NCBI GenBank assembly: GCA_938036545.1
Contig: CALHQJ010000103.1
Coordinates: 1 to 27,270, forward strand
Source: an uncultured Clostridium sp.
Lineage (GTDB): Bacteria > Bacillota > Clostridia > Lachnospirales > Lachnospiraceae
Length of the DNA stretch: 27,270 bases
Direction: 5' to 3'
Numbering within the stretch: position 1 is the first letter of the stretch; each line of letters starts with the position of its first letter. Positions 6,803-14,438 of this stretch are shown in pieces. Below the pieces are notes generated by a model. That model was given only the letters and a program-made list of their open reading frames with translations. It did not search any database and was not told the DNA's origin. The translations under genes were made by a program, and so were the position numbers.

Positions 6803-7486
6803 TTATGAGCTGGAAGTCGGGATGTAAGGAAGCAGAGAACCGGCCACACTGCTGATTGGCATCGTCTGAAGCCAGATATGGCCAGGCCCAGTAATCACCG
6901 TATTAAACAGGCCTTCTCCTCCAAACAGCACGTTTTTTACTCCAGTTACCATCTGAATATCCATCTGACAGCTTCCGGTCATGGCGGCCAGGTATCCGCT
7001 GTCAATGACAATCTGCTGTCCTGCACCTAATTCATATTCCACTACATGGCCGTCAAATTCAGCAAATGCAATGCCTCTTCCAGACAGTTTCTGCAAGATA
7101 AATCCCTCTCCTCCAAACAGGCCGGAACCAAATTTTTTGTGGAAATGTGTAGATAATTCTACTCCATATTCTGCGGCCAGAAATCCGCTTTTCTGCAAAA
7201 TAAGCTCCTGGCCTGATTTAATCTCGAACGCCTTGATTGCACCTGGAAAGCTGGACGCAAAGCTGATAAGCCCTGGTCCGCCCTGGGCTGTATAGATGTT
7301 TTGAAATAATCCTTCTCCGGAAAACATGCGGCCAAATATTTTGCCAATACCTCCGTTGCTGCCTGTTTCCATCTTCATGTTCGGGGACATCCAGGCCATG
7401 GATCCCCTTTCTGTAATCATCTTTTCTCCTGCTTCCAACTGGCAGATTACTACCGGAAGTGTCTCTCCTTCTATCTTATAACGCAT
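6803..7486 (-). CDS. AIM24/TIGR00266 family protein (227 aa)
   Basis: The composition and repeated motifs match the AIM24-like (TIGR00266) family of beta-rich proteins: three related units, FSGEGLFQN, LFGGEGFILQ and LFGGEGLFNTV, recur between strands rich in glycine and hydrophobic residues. The length is close to the usual one for bacterial members. No membrane segment or signal peptide is seen, and the biochemical role of the family is not established. AGGAGG lies 8 bp before the ATG, and a promoter is present at 7531-7559. The gene stands alone, diverging from the hydrolase gene. Confidence 0.88.
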   Translation of the reverse strand: MRYKIEGETLPVVICQLEAGEKMITERGSMAWMSPNMKMETGSNGGIGKIFGRMFSGEGLFQNIYTAQGGPGLISFASSFPGAIKAFEIKSGQELILQKSGFLAAEYGVELSTHFHKKFGSGLFGGEGFILQKLSGRGIAFAEFDGHVVEYELGAGQQIVIDSGYLAAMTGSCQMDIQMVTGVKNVLFGGEGLFNTVITGPGHIWLQTMPISSVAGSLLPYIPTSSS

Positions 7487-7530
7487 ATCACTTTCCTCCT
7501 GTTGTCTGATTTTACTGTACGCATATCTAT

Positions 7531-7559
7531 ATTATAAAGACGAAATGTTCAAATAGCAA
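7531..7559 (-). promoter_or_regulatory. Promoter of the AIM24-like gene
   Basis: On the minus strand TTGCTA (7554-7559) and a perfect TATAAT (7531-7536) are 17 bp apart. The -35 box ends only 2 bp from the target duplication of miniature element B, so the element supplies the sequence just upstream of this promoter. Confidence 0.7.
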
Positions 7560-7569
7560 GAAATTTTCT

Positions 7570-7723
7570 GTAACAGTTCAGCCATGCGGAGATTCAGACA
7601 AAAAAAGCGTTGAAAGCTTGCTTTCATAAGAATTTTCCTGTCTGAATCTTCATAGGGCGGACGCCCAGCGCTTCTTGCACGCTTACAGCGGGCAAGAAGA
7701 TGCATGGCTGAACTGTCTGTTAC
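7570..7723. mobile_element. IS66-like miniature element, copy B (154 bp), 8-bp target duplication
   Basis: The ends are GTAACAGTTCAGCCATGC and its complement, the right end carrying a 4-bp insertion (CTGT). An exact direct repeat AATTTTCT flanks it (7562-7569 and 7724-7731). Inside are a GATTCAGACA/TGTCTGAATC inverted repeat, a GAAAGC/GCTTTC hairpin, a GGGCG/CGCCC hairpin and a CTTCTTGC/GCAAGAAG hairpin. About half matches copy D in opposite orientation. No coding capacity. Together with the two promoters it fills the 318-bp gap between the divergent AIM24-like and hydrolase genes. Confidence 0.85.
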
Positions 7724-7753
7724 AATTTTCTATCAAAATTTATTCCGACATGG

Positions 7754-7759
7754 TATAAT
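7754..7759 (+). promoter_or_regulatory. Extended -10 promoter of the alpha/beta hydrolase gene
   Basis: TGGTATAAT is a perfect extended -10 (TGnTATAAT), with no good -35 at 17 bp, which is typical for this promoter class. It precedes AGGAGG (7795-7800) and the ATG at 7805. Confidence 0.65.
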
Positions 7760-7804
7760 AGAGGAAATGTATATGGCAAACTTCCCTGCCGGACAGGAGG
7801 AATT

Positions 7805-8746
7805 ATGGAGCACCTGAACTCTGATATTTACAAAGAATCGTTTTTGCTGACCTCTTTTCAGGATGGTCTGGTTTTAGACGTCCTTACAATTATGCCGGAA
7901 CATCCCAAAGCCATTGTTCAGCTTTCCCATGGCATGTGCGAACATAAAGAACGGTATATCCCCTTTATGAAATATCTGGCCAGTCTTGGTTTTGGCTGCG
8001 TTATCCATGACCACAGAGGCCATGGAAAAAGCGTAAAAACGATTGACGATCTGGGATATTTTTACGAAAACGGAGGGCCTAACCTGGTAAAAGACCTCCA
8101 CCAGATTACCCGGTTTATCCGAAACCAGCATCCTGGACTTCCCTTTTTCTTATTTGGACACAGTATGGGGTCTCTTGCGGTCCGCGTATATTTAAAGCAC
8201 TATGAACGGGAACTGGACGGACTGATTGTCTGCGGTTCTCCCAGCAATAATCCTATGGCCGGAATCGGCATGAGACTGGTCTGCTTTCTTTCCCGCATAA
8301 AAGGAGATCACGCCAGAAGCCCACTGATTAACCGGCTGTTTTCAGAGTCCTTTGAAAAACCGTTTCAATCAGAAGGCATCCTTCATGCATGGATTTCCAA
8401 AGACTGTTCTGTAGTGGAAGCCTACAATGCCAGCCCTTACTGCAATTTCACATTTACCTTAAATGGGTATCAGGCTCTTTTGTGGCTGGTAAAAAATACA
8501 TACAGTACGAAAGGCTGGCAGATCGGCAAACCGCAGCTTCCCATTTTGTTCGTCTCCGGCAAAGATGACCCCTGTATGATTTCCGAAGAAAAATTTAAAG
8601 AATCGGTCAGCTTTCTAAAAAAAGCCGGTTATCAAAATGTTTCTTCTAAGCTGTACCCAGGCCTGCGCCATGAGATTTTAAACGAAAAAGAGAGACATCT
8701 CGTATATCGGGACATCTCTTCCTTCCTGAATCATTGTTTGAATTAA
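7805..8746 (+). CDS. Alpha/beta hydrolase, monoacylglycerol lipase/S33 aminopeptidase type
   Basis: A 313-residue serine hydrolase of the lysophospholipase/monoacylglycerol lipase-like group. The oxyanion region is LSHGMCEH (40-47), the strand-turn IHDHRGHGKS follows, the nucleophile elbow is GHSMGS (Ser120), and the acid and histidine are in SGKDDP (Asp254/255) and LRHEIL (His289). There is no signal peptide, so it is probably cytoplasmic. The likely substrate is a lipid ester or similar small ester; the sequence does not decide. It is the only plus-strand gene in the window and has its own promoter and AGGAGG site. Confidence 0.9.
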   Translation: MEHLNSDIYKESFLLTSFQDGLVLDVLTIMPEHPKAIVQLSHGMCEHKERYIPFMKYLASLGFGCVIHDHRGHGKSVKTIDDLGYFYENGGPNLVKDLHQITRFIRNQHPGLPFFLFGHSMGSLAVRVYLKHYERELDGLIVCGSPSNNPMAGIGMRLVCFLSRIKGDHARSPLINRLFSESFEKPFQSEGILHAWISKDCSVVEAYNASPYCNFTFTLNGYQALLWLVKNTYSTKGWQIGKPQLPILFVSGKDDPCMISEEKFKESVSFLKKAGYQNVSSKLYPGLRHEILNEKERHLVYRDISSFLNHCLN

Positions 8747-8755
8747 TATTCTATA

Positions 8756-8807
8756 CTCCCTTCCAGACAGCAGGTTTTCATTCTATTTCCTGTCTGCCGG
8801 AAGGGAG
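8756..8807. terminator. Long stem-loop between convergent hydrolase and valS genes
   Basis: CTCCCTTCCAGACAGCAGG (8756-8774) pairs with CCTGTCTGCCGGAAGGGAG (8789-8807), apart from small mismatches. It stands between two convergent stop codons and probably ends transcripts on both strands. No U-tract adjoins either side (the nearest T run, after 8830, is more than 20 bp away), so it may be an RNA 3'-end stabiliser rather than a canonical terminator. Confidence 0.55.
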
Positions 8808-8854
8808 CATATCCACTCATATCTGCCCCTGTATTTTTTCTATAAACAGTCTTT

Positions 8855-11506
8855 TTACTTTCCTAACTGTTCCAGTCTTTCTTTTACCTGTTCCATCATC
8901 TGGGTATATTTTGCAAGCTTGGCTTTTTCTTCCTCAATCTTGGCTGCAGGAGCTTTGCTTACAAATTTCTCGTTGCTTAACATTCCGTTTACGCGGGCCA
9001 GCTCTCCTGCCAGGCGTTTTTCCTCTTTGTGAAGGCGTTCTAATTCTTTTTCAATATCTACCAGTTCTGCAAACGGGATGTAGATGTTGGCGTGAGGAAT
9101 TACAACGGAAACCGCATCTTCTCCAATTCCGTTCTTATCCTTCTGAATCATAACTTCGCTGGCATAGCCTAAAGTAGCAAAGAATACCTTGCTGTGGGCA
9201 AAAATGTCTGCAACATCCTGATTCTCAGTTACTACAAATACCTTTGCCTTTTTGCTGGGCGGTACGTTCATGGTTGTACGCACATTACGGATTGCACGAA
9301 CCGCTTCTTTAATGGTTTCAACAGCCGTTTCCTCTGCTGCAAAATTCCATTCATCCTTGTAAACCGGCCAGTTGGAAACTATAATGGTTTCTTCCTCTTC
9401 CTGAAGATTACAGAAGATTTCCTCTGTAATAAACGGCATATATGGATGCAGCAGTTTTAAAGACTGAATCAGTACGGTCTTTAAGGTCCAGATAGCCGCC
9501 GCCTTGGTGGTATCCTCATCATTCCAGAGACGTGGTTTTACCATCTCAATGTACCAGTCGCAGAACTCTTCCCAGATAAAGTCATATACTTTCTGGAGAG
9601 CAATTCCCAGCTCATACTTATCCATGTTGTCGGTTACATCTTTGGTCAGGGTATTCACCTTGGAAAGAATCCATTTGTCTGCCATAGTTAAGTCTTCTGC
9701 AGAAACCTTTGCATCTGGAGCCTTTTCAATGTTCATCATAATAAAGCGGGACGCATTCCATACCTTGTTGGCAAAGTTTCTGCTAGCCTCTACACGCTCC
9801 CAGTAGAAACGCATATCATTACCAGGAGCATTTCCTGTCATTAAAGTCATACGGAGCGCATCTGCGCCGTATTTATCAATTACTTCCAGAGGATCGATAC
9901 CATTTCCTAAAGATTTACTCATCTTGCGTCCCTGGGAATCTCTTACCAGGCCGTGGATTAAGACGGTGTGGAACGGTTCTTTTCCAGTCTGTTCCAGTCC
10001 CGAGAATACCATACGGATTACCCAGAAGAAAATAATATCGTATCCGGTTACTAAGACATCGGTTGGATAGAAATAGTCCATTTCTTTGGTGTCATCCGGC
10101 CAGCCTAGTGTGGAAAATGGCCACAAAGCGGAAGAAAACCAGGTGTCCAGGGTATCTTCGTCCTGTTTAAAATGACTGCATCCGCATTTCGGGCAGACAG
10201 CAGGCATTTCCTTTGCCACTACCATTTCGCCGCATTCTTCACAATAGTAAGCCGGAATCCGGTGTCCCCACCATAATTGTCTGGAAATACACCAGTCTCT
10301 GATGCCTTCCAGCCAGTGAAGATAAGTCTTTCCAAAGCTTTCCGGAACAAATTTTAAACGGCCGCTCTTTAATGCTTCGATAGCAGGTTTTGCCATTTCA
10401 TCCATTTTTACGAACCACTGAGGTTTAATCATCGGCTCAACAGTAGTGCCGCAGCGGTCGTGGGTTCCTACGTTATGAGAGTGAGGAACTACCTTTACTA
10501 AGAGACCCTGCTCCTTCAAATCTTCTACCATAGCTTTTCTGGCTTCGTAGCGGTCCATGCCAAAATACTTGCCTGGAACACTGATGGTAGCGTCATCATT
10601 CATAATGCAGATTTCCGGCAGGTTATGGCGTTTTCCAACCTCGAAGTCATTAGGGTCATGGGCAGGCGTAATCTTTACACATCCGGTTCCAAATTCTTTG
10701 TCTACATAAGAATCTGCAATGACTGGAATTTCCCTGTCTGTCAATGGAAGCTTTAACATCTTGCCTATTAAATCTTTGTAACGTTCATCTTCCGGATTTA
10801 CTGCAACTGCAGTATCGCCCAGCAGAGTTTCCGGTCTGGTTGTTGCAATCTCTACAAAACGGCCTTCTTCCCCTGCAATCGGATAATTAATATGCCAGAA
10901 AAATCCGTCCTGTTCCTCATGCTCTACTTCTGCATCGGAAATGGAAGTCTGGCATACCGGACACCAGTTAATAATGCGGGAACCTTTATAAATATATCCT
11001 TTTTCATAGAGTCTGGTAAATACCTCTAAAACGGCTTTTGAACATCCCTCATCCATGGTGAAACGTTCTCTGTCCCAGTCAGCAGAAGAACCCAGCTTGT
11101 GAAGCTGCTTGACGATACGGCTGCCGTACTCGTCTTTCCACTCCCAGGCTTTTTCTAAGAAACCTTCTCTTCCCAGATCGTGTTTTTCAATGCCTTCGCT
11201 TTTTAATTTGTCAATTACCTTTACTTCTGTTGCTATGGCTGCATGGTCTGTACCTGGCTGCCACAAAGCCTCGTATCCCTGCATTCTCTTATAGCGGATT
11301 AAAATATCCTGCATGGTATTATCCAGGGCATGGCCCATATGAAGCTGGCCGGTAATATTTGGCGGCGGCATTACAATGGTAAATGGCTTTTTGCCCTCTC
11401 TCTTTCCTCTCTCTGCATCTGCATGGAAGTATTTGCCGTCCAGCCACTTCTGATACAGACGTTCTTCAATATCCGCTGGATTATAAGTCTTTTCCAATTC
11501 TTTCAT
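8855..11506 (-). CDS. valS: Valine--tRNA ligase
   Basis: Class I aminoacyl-tRNA synthetase charging tRNA-Val, 883 residues, the normal length. The HIGH-like signature is HMGH (56-59) after PPPNITGQL, and the KMSKS signature is exact (about residue 529, KMSKSLGNGIDPLE). A Cys4 cluster (CEECGEMVVAKEMPAVCPKCG region) is present near the editing/catalytic junction. The C-terminus is the arginine/lysine/glutamate-rich coiled coil typical of ValRS (about 815-883). The start at 11506 has AAGGAG at 8-bp spacing; an in-frame ATG at 11536 overlaps the HAD stop but lacks a site. It is last in the operon headed by a valine-specifier T-box, so it is likely induced when uncharged tRNA-Val accumulates. Confidence 0.97.
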   Translation of the reverse strand: MKELEKTYNPADIEERLYQKWLDGKYFHADAERGKREGKKPFTIVMPPPNITGQLHMGHALDNTMQDILIRYKRMQGYEALWQPGTDHAAIATEVKVIDKLKSEGIEKHDLGREGFLEKAWEWKDEYGSRIVKQLHKLGSSADWDRERFTMDEGCSKAVLEVFTRLYEKGYIYKGSRIINWCPVCQTSISDAEVEHEEQDGFFWHINYPIAGEEGRFVEIATTRPETLLGDTAVAVNPEDERYKDLIGKMLKLPLTDREIPVIADSYVDKEFGTGCVKITPAHDPNDFEVGKRHNLPEICIMNDDATISVPGKYFGMDRYEARKAMVEDLKEQGLLVKVVPHSHNVGTHDRCGTTVEPMIKPQWFVKMDEMAKPAIEALKSGRLKFVPESFGKTYLHWLEGIRDWCISRQLWWGHRIPAYYCEECGEMVVAKEMPAVCPKCGCSHFKQDEDTLDTWFSSALWPFSTLGWPDDTKEMDYFYPTDVLVTGYDIIFFWVIRMVFSGLEQTGKEPFHTVLIHGLVRDSQGRKMSKSLGNGIDPLEVIDKYGADALRMTLMTGNAPGNDMRFYWERVEASRNFANKVWNASRFIMMNIEKAPDAKVSAEDLTMADKWILSKVNTLTKDVTDNMDKYELGIALQKVYDFIWEEFCDWYIEMVKPRLWNDEDTTKAAAIWTLKTVLIQSLKLLHPYMPFITEEIFCNLQEEEETIIVSNWPVYKDEWNFAAEETAVETIKEAVRAIRNVRTTMNVPPSKKAKVFVVTENQDVADIFAHSKVFFATLGYASEVMIQKDKNGIGEDAVSVVIPHANIYIPFAELVDIEKELERLHKEEKRLAGELARVNGMLSNEKFVSKAPAAKIEEEKAKLAKYTQMMEQVKERLEQLGK

Positions 11507-11532
11507 AGTATATTCTCCTTTATGTGTATTGA

Positions 11533-12150
11533 TCATTTCAATAATTCTGTTGGTTTTTTCAGGTAATACTCTGCCTGAATCTGTTCCCTGCTTTTGCATC
11601 CCCACAGAGCCAGTGCTCCATGGACGCCAGCCGCCTCTGCACATTTCATATCGTAAATACTGTCTCCGACGTAAAGAACCTGTTTGGGGCTGGCTTTTGA
11701 CTGGCTGAGATAAAAAAGCATGGGTTCTGGATTTGGCTTGTGTCTTGCCGTATCATCGCAGCAAACCACGGTTTCAAAGTAATCTCCCAGCCCTCTCGAA
11801 ACCACTCCTTTTTCGTATTCTTCACGGCTTCTGGATGTAATGACCCCCAGATGAATGCCTGCTTCTTTCAGGCCTTTCAACGTTTCCTCTATGCCGTCAA
11901 AGATGCGGATGCTGGCTTCTTCCTGGTCTGCATATGCATTCCAAATATCAAAATTTTCTTTTGTATCTTCAATCCCCAGCTGCGTCAACGCATCCGATCC
12001 GGTAATTCCCAGTACAAACTGAAGTTCTTCTTCACGGATCGTCCTTCCCTGTATCTGAAAAACCAGGCGCTGAAGAGGTTTTATAATCGAATACTCCGTA
12101 TCTAACAGGGTTCCATCTACGTCAAATACTATATAATCGTATGATTTCAT
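11533..12150 (-). CDS. HAD-family phosphatase (phosphoglycolate phosphatase/PpaX-like)
   Basis: A 205-residue HAD subfamily IA hydrolase. Motif I is FDVDGTLLDT (residues 9-18), with the two catalytic aspartates. A helical cap domain follows, motif II is in GVITSRSR, the motif III lysine lies in HKPNPEP, and motif IV is YVGDSIYD. The substrate is probably a small phosphorylated metabolite or pyrophosphate; it cannot be told from sequence. Start by a purine-rich AAGGGGG site. It lies 12 bp after the four-cysteine protein gene and 26 bp before valS, in the T-box operon. Confidence 0.9.
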   Translation of the reverse strand: MKSYDYIVFDVDGTLLDTEYSIIKPLQRLVFQIQGRTIREEELQFVLGITGSDALTQLGIEDTKENFDIWNAYADQEEASIRIFDGIEETLKGLKEAGIHLGVITSRSREEYEKGVVSRGLGDYFETVVCCDDTARHKPNPEPMLFYLSQSKASPKQVLYVGDSIYDMKCAEAAGVHGALALWGCKSREQIQAEYYLKKPTELLK

Positions 12151-12162
12151 TATTTCCCCCTT

Positions 12163-12363
12163 TTACATCTGTCTGCGGACAATCCGGTACTCGTCATCCA
12201 GCTGATAGTAGGGACAGGCAAAGCTGGCGCTGCTTAAAAAATGTGCCATCTCATCTTCATCCAAATCTGCCTCACAAATGTAATAGCCATAATCTTCGTC
12301 ATAGGTATAATGGGCGCAGGTATCACAGCTTGTCTGGCCGGATTTTTTTCCTGCCTGTTTCAT
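12163..12363 (-). CDS. Small four-cysteine protein (66 aa, DUF6472-like)
   Basis: The product has a CDTC pair, then YYIC and FACPYY, giving four cysteines in a CxxC-C-C pattern that suggests a zinc site or possibly iron-sulfur binding. The centre is strongly acidic (EADLDEDEMAHFL). It resembles the DUF6472 proteins of Lachnospiraceae, a name I give from memory. ATG at 12363 overlaps the acetyltransferase stop as ATGA and has AGGAGAG upstream, so translation is coupled. Confidence 0.85.
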   Translation of the reverse strand: MKQAGKKSGQTSCDTCAHYTYDEDYGYYICEADLDEDEMAHFLSSASFACPYYQLDDEYRIVRRQM

Positions 12364-12893
12364 AGTGATCTCTCCTTTTGCCGTTCCATTTTGGAACGCC
12401 TGGCAGCCATCTGATAATTGTCCCACAATTCCTCTTTGTAAGAAAATGCCGCTTTCATAAACTGCTCTTCTTCAAATCCCACTGCCTCATAACAGGCTTT
12501 GGCTCCTGGATTGTTTGCAAAAACCCGCAGTCTGACCGTATCTGCTTTCAGGATGTGAAATGCATACTCCAATGCCAGGCTCAACATTTCCTTTCCATAT
12601 CCTTTTCCCCGAATGGTGGGGTCTACCACAATAAAGCCGAAAAACAGTTCATTGTTCTGGTAATCCATGGTCCGCATCAGCAAATGTCCCACTACCTGTC
12701 CATTCTCATCTAATGCAGCCATGGGCCAGCCATTATTGTCCTGTTCCCACTTTTTACAGTAGTCATCAATCTGCTGTCTGGTCAGGGGATAAGAAAACTG
12801 TCCGGCGCTCCATTTCACAAAGGCTTTTTCATCATCAAACCACTTTATCAGGTATTCTCCATCCTGTGGCTTAAAAGGCCGTAATCGAAGCAT
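12360..12893 (-). CDS. GNAT-family N-acetyltransferase (177 aa)
   Basis: A single GNAT domain. Motif A, the acetyl-CoA pyrophosphate loop, reads VVDPTIRGKGYGKEML (89-104) and carries the Q/RxxGxG/A signature; motif B contains NNPGAKACYEAVGF (127-140). The N-terminal LRLRPFKPQDGEYL is also typical. The substrate is unknown; it could be a protein N-terminus, an amino acid or another amine. ATG at 12893 has a perfect AAGGAGG at optimal spacing; a longer in-frame reading through the T-box leader is rejected. It is the first gene after the T-box. Confidence 0.9.
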   Translation of the reverse strand: MLRLRPFKPQDGEYLIKWFDDEKAFVKWSAGQFSYPLTRQQIDDYCKKWEQDNNGWPMAALDENGQVVGHLLMRTMDYQNNELFFGFIVVDPTIRGKGYGKEMLSLALEYAFHILKADTVRLRVFANNPGAKACYEAVGFEEEQFMKAAFSYKEELWDNYQMAARRSKMERQKERSL

Positions 12894-12911
12894 TGTTACC
12901 TCCTTATGTTT

Positions 12912-12951
12912 CAAAAAAGAAAGCCCTCTGCACACCATGTATGCAAAGGGC
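12912..12951 (-). terminator. T-box-controlled terminator
   Basis: On the minus strand the stem GCCCTTTGCATACA/TGTGCAGAGGGC (12923-12951) is followed by a T-rich run (TTTCTTTTTT, 12913-12922). It ends about 20 bp before the acetyltransferase start and is the alternative to the T-box antiterminator. Confidence 0.85.
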
Positions 12952-13231
12952 GAAATTACCGCGGTACCACCTTTTTTCTGCCAGAATCCCATCAAATCCG
13001 GAATGTCTGACACTCTTACAGCCCTGTAACGCTGGCTTAGCGGGAACCTCTACTAAGACACTTAATCCGTCTGGTTTTGTCTGTTGAAAATTCCGGTTCA
13101 GAAGCTACCTTCCATCTGCTCTTCCTCAGACTGCCTTCCAGCCAGTGGGCCGTCCTCTCTGCCAGGGTCTGCAGGTGTACTCCTCTTCCTCATTACCTTT
13201 TCAATTATAAAACTTCGTAACTGTTCAGAAC
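12912..13231 (-). ncRNA. T-box riboswitch leader with GUA (valine) specifier
   Basis: The conserved T-box sequence GGTGGTACCGCGG lies at 12959-12971, just before a terminator. Upstream are Stem I landmarks: the S-turn AGTA (13178-13181), an AGAGAGGA distal motif (13153-13160), and the 3' specifier strand GAAGGTAGCTTC. Aligned by eye with the glyQS T-box, the latter puts the specifier at 13106-13108 on the minus strand, GTA, a valine codon. This fits valS as the last gene of the operon. Uncharged tRNA-Val should stabilise the antiterminator and allow transcription of the acetyltransferase, four-cysteine protein, HAD and valS genes. Confidence 0.92.
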
Positions 13232-13238
13232 AGTTCTA
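13217..13238. repeat. Perfect palindrome resembling element termini, possible relic
   Basis: GTAACTGTTCAG is identical to the left end of miniature element A and continues into AACAGTT, so AACTGTTC-A-GAACAGTT (13219-13235) is a perfect palindrome. No GTTAC right end and no 8-bp duplication is found. It may be two element ends joined by an internal deletion, or a separate hairpin. It sits at the predicted 5' end of the T-box transcript. Confidence 0.4.
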
Positions 13239-13267
13239 ATCATATCGGGGTTTTGACCATTTGTCAA
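13239..13267 (-). promoter_or_regulatory. Promoter of the T-box/valS operon
   Basis: On the minus strand a perfect TTGACA (13262-13267) and TATGAT (13239-13244) are 17 bp apart. It begins only 4 bp after the HD gene stop. A TTGAC-AAATG-GTCAA inverted repeat overlaps the -35 box and could be an operator or chance. Confidence 0.85.
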
Positions 13268-13270
13268 CCT

Positions 13271-13858
13271 CTACTTTTTAAGATTTCCCCGTTCTACGTG
13301 TTTTTGGATAATCTGATCCGTTACCTCATACAGCTTTTCTGAACCCAGCCTGGTTCTGCCCTGGCGCTGGTATACCTGTTCTGCGCTTACCTGATGATTT
13401 TTCCAGTCGCCGCCATCATTGCTGTCATTTAATATCAACGGCTGAAGATTATCCATAGCACGGGCAAACTTTGCTTCCGGTGTTTCACACGCTTCAAATT
13501 CATCAAACAATCCCATAAGCTCCTGCTTCTGATCCTCCGGCAGCATGGAGTACAGCTTTTCCTTTGCCGCATCTTCTCTGGCTTTCTGAGTTTTTTTGCT
13601 TTCTTCATCATAGGCATAGGTATCCCCTGCCTCAATCTCCACAATATCATGGATTAAGCACATCAGCATCACCTTTGTAATGTCAATCTCTTCATTGGAA
13701 TACTCTCTTAACAGATAAGCCATAACTGCCATGTGCCATGCATGCTCCGCATCATTTTCATTTCTCCCATGTCCAGACAAATGAGTCTGGCGGAAAATAT
13801 TCTTCTCTTTGTCAATTTCCAGAGCAAAATTCAACTGTTTTTTTAGTCTGTCATCCAT
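13271..13858 (-). CDS. HD-domain protein, 5'-deoxynucleotidase YfbR/HDDC2-like
   Basis: A 195-residue HD-superfamily phosphohydrolase. The metal and catalytic residues align with YfbR/HDDC2: His39 in EHAWH, His70-Asp71 in LIHDIVE, Glu74, Asp79 and Asp136. Members of this group hydrolyse 5'-deoxynucleoside monophosphates to nucleosides, and this is the likely activity. It is the last gene of its cluster, 33 bp after a small membrane protein gene, with a CGAGG site before ATG 13858. No intrinsic terminator follows; the next promoter begins at once. Confidence 0.88.
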   Translation of the reverse strand: MDDRLKKQLNFALEIDKEKNIFRQTHLSGHGRNENDAEHAWHMAVMAYLLREYSNEEIDITKVMLMCLIHDIVEIEAGDTYAYDEESKKTQKAREDAAKEKLYSMLPEDQKQELMGLFDEFEACETPEAKFARAMDNLQPLILNDSNDGGDWKNHQVSAEQVYQRQGRTRLGSEKLYEVTDQIIQKHVERGNLKK

Positions 13859-13891
13859 CTTACATGCCTCGTTTTACGGTCTTTCTCAATA

Positions 13892-14056
13892 TTAGTCCTG
13901 TGGTCCCGACTGTCCTTTGTCTTTCCTGATCTGATCATAAGCCTCTAAAATCCCCTTTTTCACTGCTGTTTTAATAATCAGATACGAACCGACAAAAATC
14001 ACTCCTAAACCTGCAATATTCAGTATTATTGCAAGCACCCAAAACATGATCTGCAT
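13892..14056 (-). CDS. Small single-pass membrane protein (54 aa)
   Basis: The frame reads MQIMFWVLAIILNIAGLGVI, then FVGSYLIIKTAVKKGILEAY and a charged tail ending GPQD. Residues 4-28 make one transmembrane helix, with a positively charged cytoplasmic side. GAGGAGGT lies about 6-7 bp before the ATG. It fills the gap between the ArsC-like and HD genes, all co-oriented. No known family recognised; small proteins of this design are common in Clostridia. Confidence 0.75.
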   Translation of the reverse strand: MQIMFWVLAIILNIAGLGVIFVGSYLIIKTAVKKGILEAYDQIRKDKGQSGPQD

Positions 14057-14080
14057 CCCCTTACCTCCTCGTTATGAAAA

Positions 14081-14428
14081 TCAGCTTAAGCTCTTCCAGT
14101 CCTCTTCCTTAAATCCGACTAAAATCCGATCCCCGTCTACGATAATGGGCCGTTTTACCAGCATCCCATCGCTGGCTAAAAGCTCAATCTGTTCTTCTTC
14201 TGACATCTCTGCCAGGCGATCCTTTAATCCCAGTTCCCGGTATTTTAATCCGCTGGTGTTAAAAAACTTTTTCAGGGGCAGGCCGCTGGCCTGATACCAT
14301 GCTTTGATTTCTTCCGCCTTTGGGTTATCCTCCCCAATGTGTCTCGGCTCATAGTGGATTCCCTGTGCATCCAGCCACTTTTTCGCTTTCTGACAGGTAC
14401 TGCATTTTGGATACCAGATAAATTGCAT
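14081..14428 (-). CDS. ArsC/Spx-family thioredoxin-fold protein (115 aa)
   Basis: The N-terminal CSTC (Cys9, Cys12) after a beta strand, the pattern KKWLDAQGI and the later MLVKRPIIV segment with its conserved arginine are those of the ArsC/Spx/YffB family. The length of about 115 fits the YffB- or Spx-like reductase branch. No ars operon genes accompany it, so arsenate reduction is not implied; a thiol redox role or Spx-like regulation is equally possible. AGGAGG starts within the stop codon of the aldo/keto reductase gene, 6 bp before the ATG. Confidence 0.88.
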   Translation of the reverse strand: MQFIWYPKCSTCQKAKKWLDAQGIHYEPRHIGEDNPKAEEIKAWYQASGLPLKKFFNTSGLKYRELGLKDRLAEMSEEEQIELLASDGMLVKRPIIVDGDRILVGFKEEDWKSLS

Positions 14429-14438
14429 TATGTTCCTC

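Noticed and set aside
12894..13013. N-terminal extension of the acetyltransferase
   Set aside because: It would translate the T-box antiterminator and terminator; ATG 12893 has a perfect ribosome site.
14081..14428. Arsenate resistance gene arsC
   Set aside because: The fold and CxxC fit the ArsC/Spx family broadly, but there is no ars operon and the family includes many non-arsenate members.
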